Source: JAXMCI01 sp046349435 (GTDB lineage Bacteria > Pseudomonadota > Alphaproteobacteria > Dongiales > Dongiaceae). From it: a stretch of DNA of 11,964 nucleotides. The stretch lies in contig JAXMCI010000067.1 of the NCBI GenBank assembly GCA_046349435.1, positions 1-11,964 of the forward strand, in the 5' to 3' direction. This document shows, piece by piece, positions 10,004 to 11,964 of the stretch. How positions within the stretch are numbered: position 1 is the first letter of the stretch; each line of letters starts with the position of its first letter. A model generated the notes under the pieces. That model saw only the letters and a program-made list of their open reading frames with translations, did no database searches and had not been told where the DNA came from. A program made the position numbers and the translations under genes.

Positions 10004-11509
10004 ATGGTCATGGCCAAGCTCAGCGCCCGTCCCATGCTCCGGCTCCTGCGGCGCCTGCCGCTCTGCCTCCCGGCCATCCTGCTCCACGCCATCCTGCTCG
10101 CCGGCTGCGCCGCGGCGGCCGGCCCGGCGCAACTCGACCGGCAGGGCTGCGGCGGCGCGGCGGCCGACGAAGCCGGCCTGCGCTGCTACACCCTCACCGT
10201 GCCGCTGCGGCGCGGCGATCCGCGCACGCCCTCGATCGCCCTGCCGGTGGTGGTGATCCCGGGCGGCGGCAGCCACGCCGACCCGCTCGTCTATCTCCGG
10301 GGCGGGCCGGGCTACGCGCTCGACCTCGATCCGGACGGCCTGCGCCACTGGCGCTACCGGATGCAGCACGAAGCCTGGATGCGGGGCCGCGACCTCGTGC
10401 TGATGGAGCAGCGCGGCCAGGGCGGCACGGTGACGCTGGACTGCCGCGAGGTCGACGCGCTGCTGCCCGGGCTGATCGGCATGGCCGAGCCGGAGCGTGG
10501 CCGGCGCTACGCCGCGGCCGCGGCGGACTGCCGCCGGCGCTGGTCGGCAGCCGGCTACCAGCCGGGCGACTTCGATACGGCCGCCGTGGCTGATGACCTC
10601 GAGGACCTGCGGCACGCCCTCGGGATCGCGTCCTGGAACCTGTACGGCGTGTCCTACGGCACCCGGCTGGCGCTGGTCAGCATGCAGCGCCATCCCGGCG
10701 GGATCCGGGCGGCGATCCTCGATTCGGCCTATCCGCCCGAGGACCATTTCTGGGAGACGCGGCATGCCGCCATCGACGCCGCCTTCGCCAGCGTCGCGGC
10801 GGCCTGTGCGGCGCGGCCGGACTGCCCGGTCGCGGGCTCGCTCAAGGCGGCGCTGATGCAGCGTGCCGCCGCCTACGATGCCAGCCCGGTGCCGGTGGTC
10901 CTCGACCGGGGCAAGCCGTCGCAGCGGCGCATCGGCTTCACCGGCGCGCTGCTGGTCGAGCGGGCGGTCGAGCTGCTCGACGAGCCGGACGCCCCGGCGG
11001 CGATCGCCGGGCTGGTCGCGGCCGGCCCGGAGGCGCTGGAGGCGGCGGCGCAGGCGCTGGCCGACGGCGCCTACGCCGCCGACGGGCTGATCCGCGGCCG
11101 CTACTTCGCCACCGACTGCCGCGCCGAGCTGCCGTTCGCCGACCCGGCGCTGGTCGAGGCCGATGGGCGGCACTACCCCTGGCTCGCCGACTACGGCATC
11201 GACCAGGATGACCGGCTCGCCTGCGCTGCCTGGGTCGACGGCGATGCCCGGCTGATCCCGAAGGCGCCGATCGCGAGCGACATTCCGGCGCTGGTGCTGC
11301 AGGGCGGCTTCGACGCCACGACGCCGCCGCCGGTCGGCCGGCTCACCGCCAGCCGGCTGTCGCACGGCCGCTACGTGGTGATGCCGGGCGTCGGCCATGG
11401 CGTAGTCGGCCAGTCCGCCTGCGCCCGCCGGATCGCGGCGCGGTTCCTCGCCGATCCGGCCGGCGCCCTGGACACCGCCTGCCGCGACCGGCCGGCCGCG
11501 AGCCCCTGA
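10004..11509 (+). CDS. S33-family-like alpha/beta hydrolase, predicted lipoprotein
   Basis: A 501-residue exported alpha/beta hydrolase resembling tripeptidyl/prolyl aminopeptidases of family S33. The N-terminus is basic, then hydrophobic, and ends in a lipobox LAGC with lipidation cysteine C35, so it is probably anchored in the envelope. The oxyanion motif RGGPG lies at 99-103, the nucleophile elbow GVSYG at 215-219 (S217), the acid is D437 in GGFDATTPP, and the histidine is H465 in GVGHG. A cap insertion falls between about 245 and 420. The mature chain has ten further cysteines, an even number that suits disulfides outside the cytoplasm. Likely peptide or ester hydrolysis; the substrate is unknown. 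The start is ATG 10004 or ATG 10010, and neither has a Shine-Dalgarno. It is divergent from dusB and convergent with the Sel1 gene, so it appears monocistronic. Confidence 0.85.
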   Translation: MVMAKLSARPMLRLLRRLPLCLPAILLHAILLAGCAAAAGPAQLDRQGCGGAAADEAGLRCYTLTVPLRRGDPRTPSIALPVVVIPGGGSHADPLVYLRGGPGYALDLDPDGLRHWRYRMQHEAWMRGRDLVLMEQRGQGGTVTLDCREVDALLPGLIGMAEPERGRRYAAAAADCRRRWSAAGYQPGDFDTAAVADDLEDLRHALGIASWNLYGVSYGTRLALVSMQRHPGGIRAAILDSAYPPEDHFWETRHAAIDAAFASVAAACAARPDCPVAGSLKAALMQRAAAYDASPVPVVLDRGKPSQRRIGFTGALLVERAVELLDEPDAPAAIAGLVAAGPEALEAAAQALADGAYAADGLIRGRYFATDCRAELPFADPALVEADGRHYPWLADYGIDQDDRLACAAWVDGDARLIPKAPIASDIPALVLQGGFDATTPPPVGRLTASRLSHGRYVVMPGVGHGVVGQSACARRIAARFLADPAGALDTACRDRPAASP

Positions 11510-11522
11510 GCGCGAACCGGCC
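11490..11522. terminator. Possible bidirectional hairpin between convergent genes
   Basis: GGCCGG (11490-11495) pairs with CCGGCC (11517-11522). Inside it CGCG (11497-11500) pairs with CGCG (11511-11514) around a 10-nt loop that contains the hydrolase stop codon. The structure spans the 3' end of the hydrolase and much of the 20-bp gap to the Sel1 gene's stop, so it could serve both strands. No T-run flanks either side, so intrinsic termination is doubtful. Confidence 0.3.
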
Positions 11523-11529
11523 CGCCGCT

Positions 11530-11964
11530 TCAGGCCGAGGCGTGGCTCGGCTCGAAGCCGGTCTCCGCTGCCTGCGCATCGAGCTCTTCCGCCGCCTCGG
11601 CGACGCCGGCGGCGGCCGCCCGCTCGAGCCAGCGGCGCGCCGCGCCCGGGTCGGGATCGCCGTCCCAGCCCTCGGTCAGCGCCCGGCCGAGCATCCACTG
11701 GGCGGGCCCGTGGCCCAGCTCCGCCGCCTCGCGGAACCAGCGCAGCGCGGCGGCGCGGTCGGCCGGCAGCCCGTGCCCGCCGGCATTGAGCGCGCCGAGC
11801 GCGAACATGGCGCCGCTGTGCCCTGCCGCAGCGGCGGTCTCGAACAGTCCCAGCGCCTCGCCGATCTCGCGCGGGCCGCCGCGGCCATTGGCCAGCATCT
11901 CGGCGAGCGCCACCTGGGCGTCGGCCAGGCCGGCCGCGGCGGCGCGGCCGAGCCAGCCGCGCGC
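11530..11964 (-). CDS. Sel1-repeat protein, C-terminal part (5' end beyond the window)
   Basis: The final 144 residues of a protein built from Sel1-like (TPR-related) repeats of about 36 residues. Three or four repeats are visible, each with a W/F-x-x-A-A-x-x-G core: WLGRAAAAG, LFETAAAAG, WFREAAELG and WLERAAAAG. Between the cores come A-x-x-x-L-G-x-x-x stretches and G/P/D-rich turns. The open frame runs through the GTG at 11913 to the right edge, and the part before that GTG already reads as a Sel1 repeat, so the gene is truncated by the window rather than starting there. Sel1 proteins act as scaffolds in signalling, envelope assembly or secretion; the specific role cannot be told from this fragment. 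No signal sequence can be assessed. It converges on the S33-like gene with 20 bp between the stops. Confidence 0.85.
   Translation of the reverse strand, partial: ARGWLGRAAAAGLADAQVALAEMLANGRGGPREIGEALGLFETAAAAGHSGAMFALGALNAGGHGLPADRAAALRWFREAAELGHGPAQWMLGRALTEGWDGDPDPGAARRWLERAAAAGVAEAAEELDAQAAETGFEPSHASA

Noticed and set aside
9992..11698. 568-codon minus-strand open frame opposite the S33-like hydrolase
   Set aside because: Its composition is arginine/glycine/alanine-rich without motifs, and the plus strand carries a full catalytic triad and a lipobox.

Overview
The window is very GC-rich with strong G/C third-position bias. It carries the nitrogen-regulation island typical of Alphaproteobacteria: dusB(nifR3)-ntrB-ntrC-ntrY-ntrX-dat-HAD-hfq-hflX. 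The gene order, the pairing of NtrBC with NtrYX, and the Hfq and HflX sequences point to an alphaproteobacterium. A Rhodospirillales-like lineage is my best guess, from composition and style only. No rRNA, tRNA, CRISPR array, insertion sequence or phage gene was seen.

Layout. Nine genes run leftward on the minus strand from 9827 to the left edge. dusB (tRNA dihydrouridine synthase) comes first, then the NtrB/NtrC kinase-activator pair and the membrane kinase/regulator pair NtrY/NtrX. A D-amino-acid-transaminase-like enzyme and a HAD phosphatase follow. After a 139-bp gap come hfq and the N-terminal part of hflX, which is cut by the window edge just before its GTPase domain. Spacing is tight: 4-nt overlaps at dusB/ntrB, ntrB/ntrC and dat/HAD, an 11-nt overlap at ntrY/ntrX, 8 nt at ntrC/ntrY, and 1 nt between hfq and hflX. 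This implies polycistronic expression with translational coupling. A 176-bp divergent intergenic region separates dusB from a plus-strand lipoprotein of the S33 peptidase/alpha-beta hydrolase type (10004-11509). That gene converges on the C-terminal part of a Sel1-repeat protein that enters from the right edge.

How the genes work together. By family knowledge, NtrB/NtrC senses nitrogen status (through PII) and activates sigma54 promoters; NtrC here has an intact GAFTGA loop. NtrY/NtrX is the membrane-linked paralogous system, and NtrX here lacks GAFTGA, so it should not act as a classical sigma54 activator. Hfq and HflX add RNA-level and ribosome-level control. Dat and the HAD enzyme are metabolic passengers.

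I do not see an undescribed system. The points most worth a second look are small: a tandem leucine-codon repeat inside an NtrY membrane helix, a hairpin holding the ntrC stop just before ntrY, a UUCG-capped hairpin upstream of hfq, a triple repeat in the divergent intergenic region, and the local gene content around dat.
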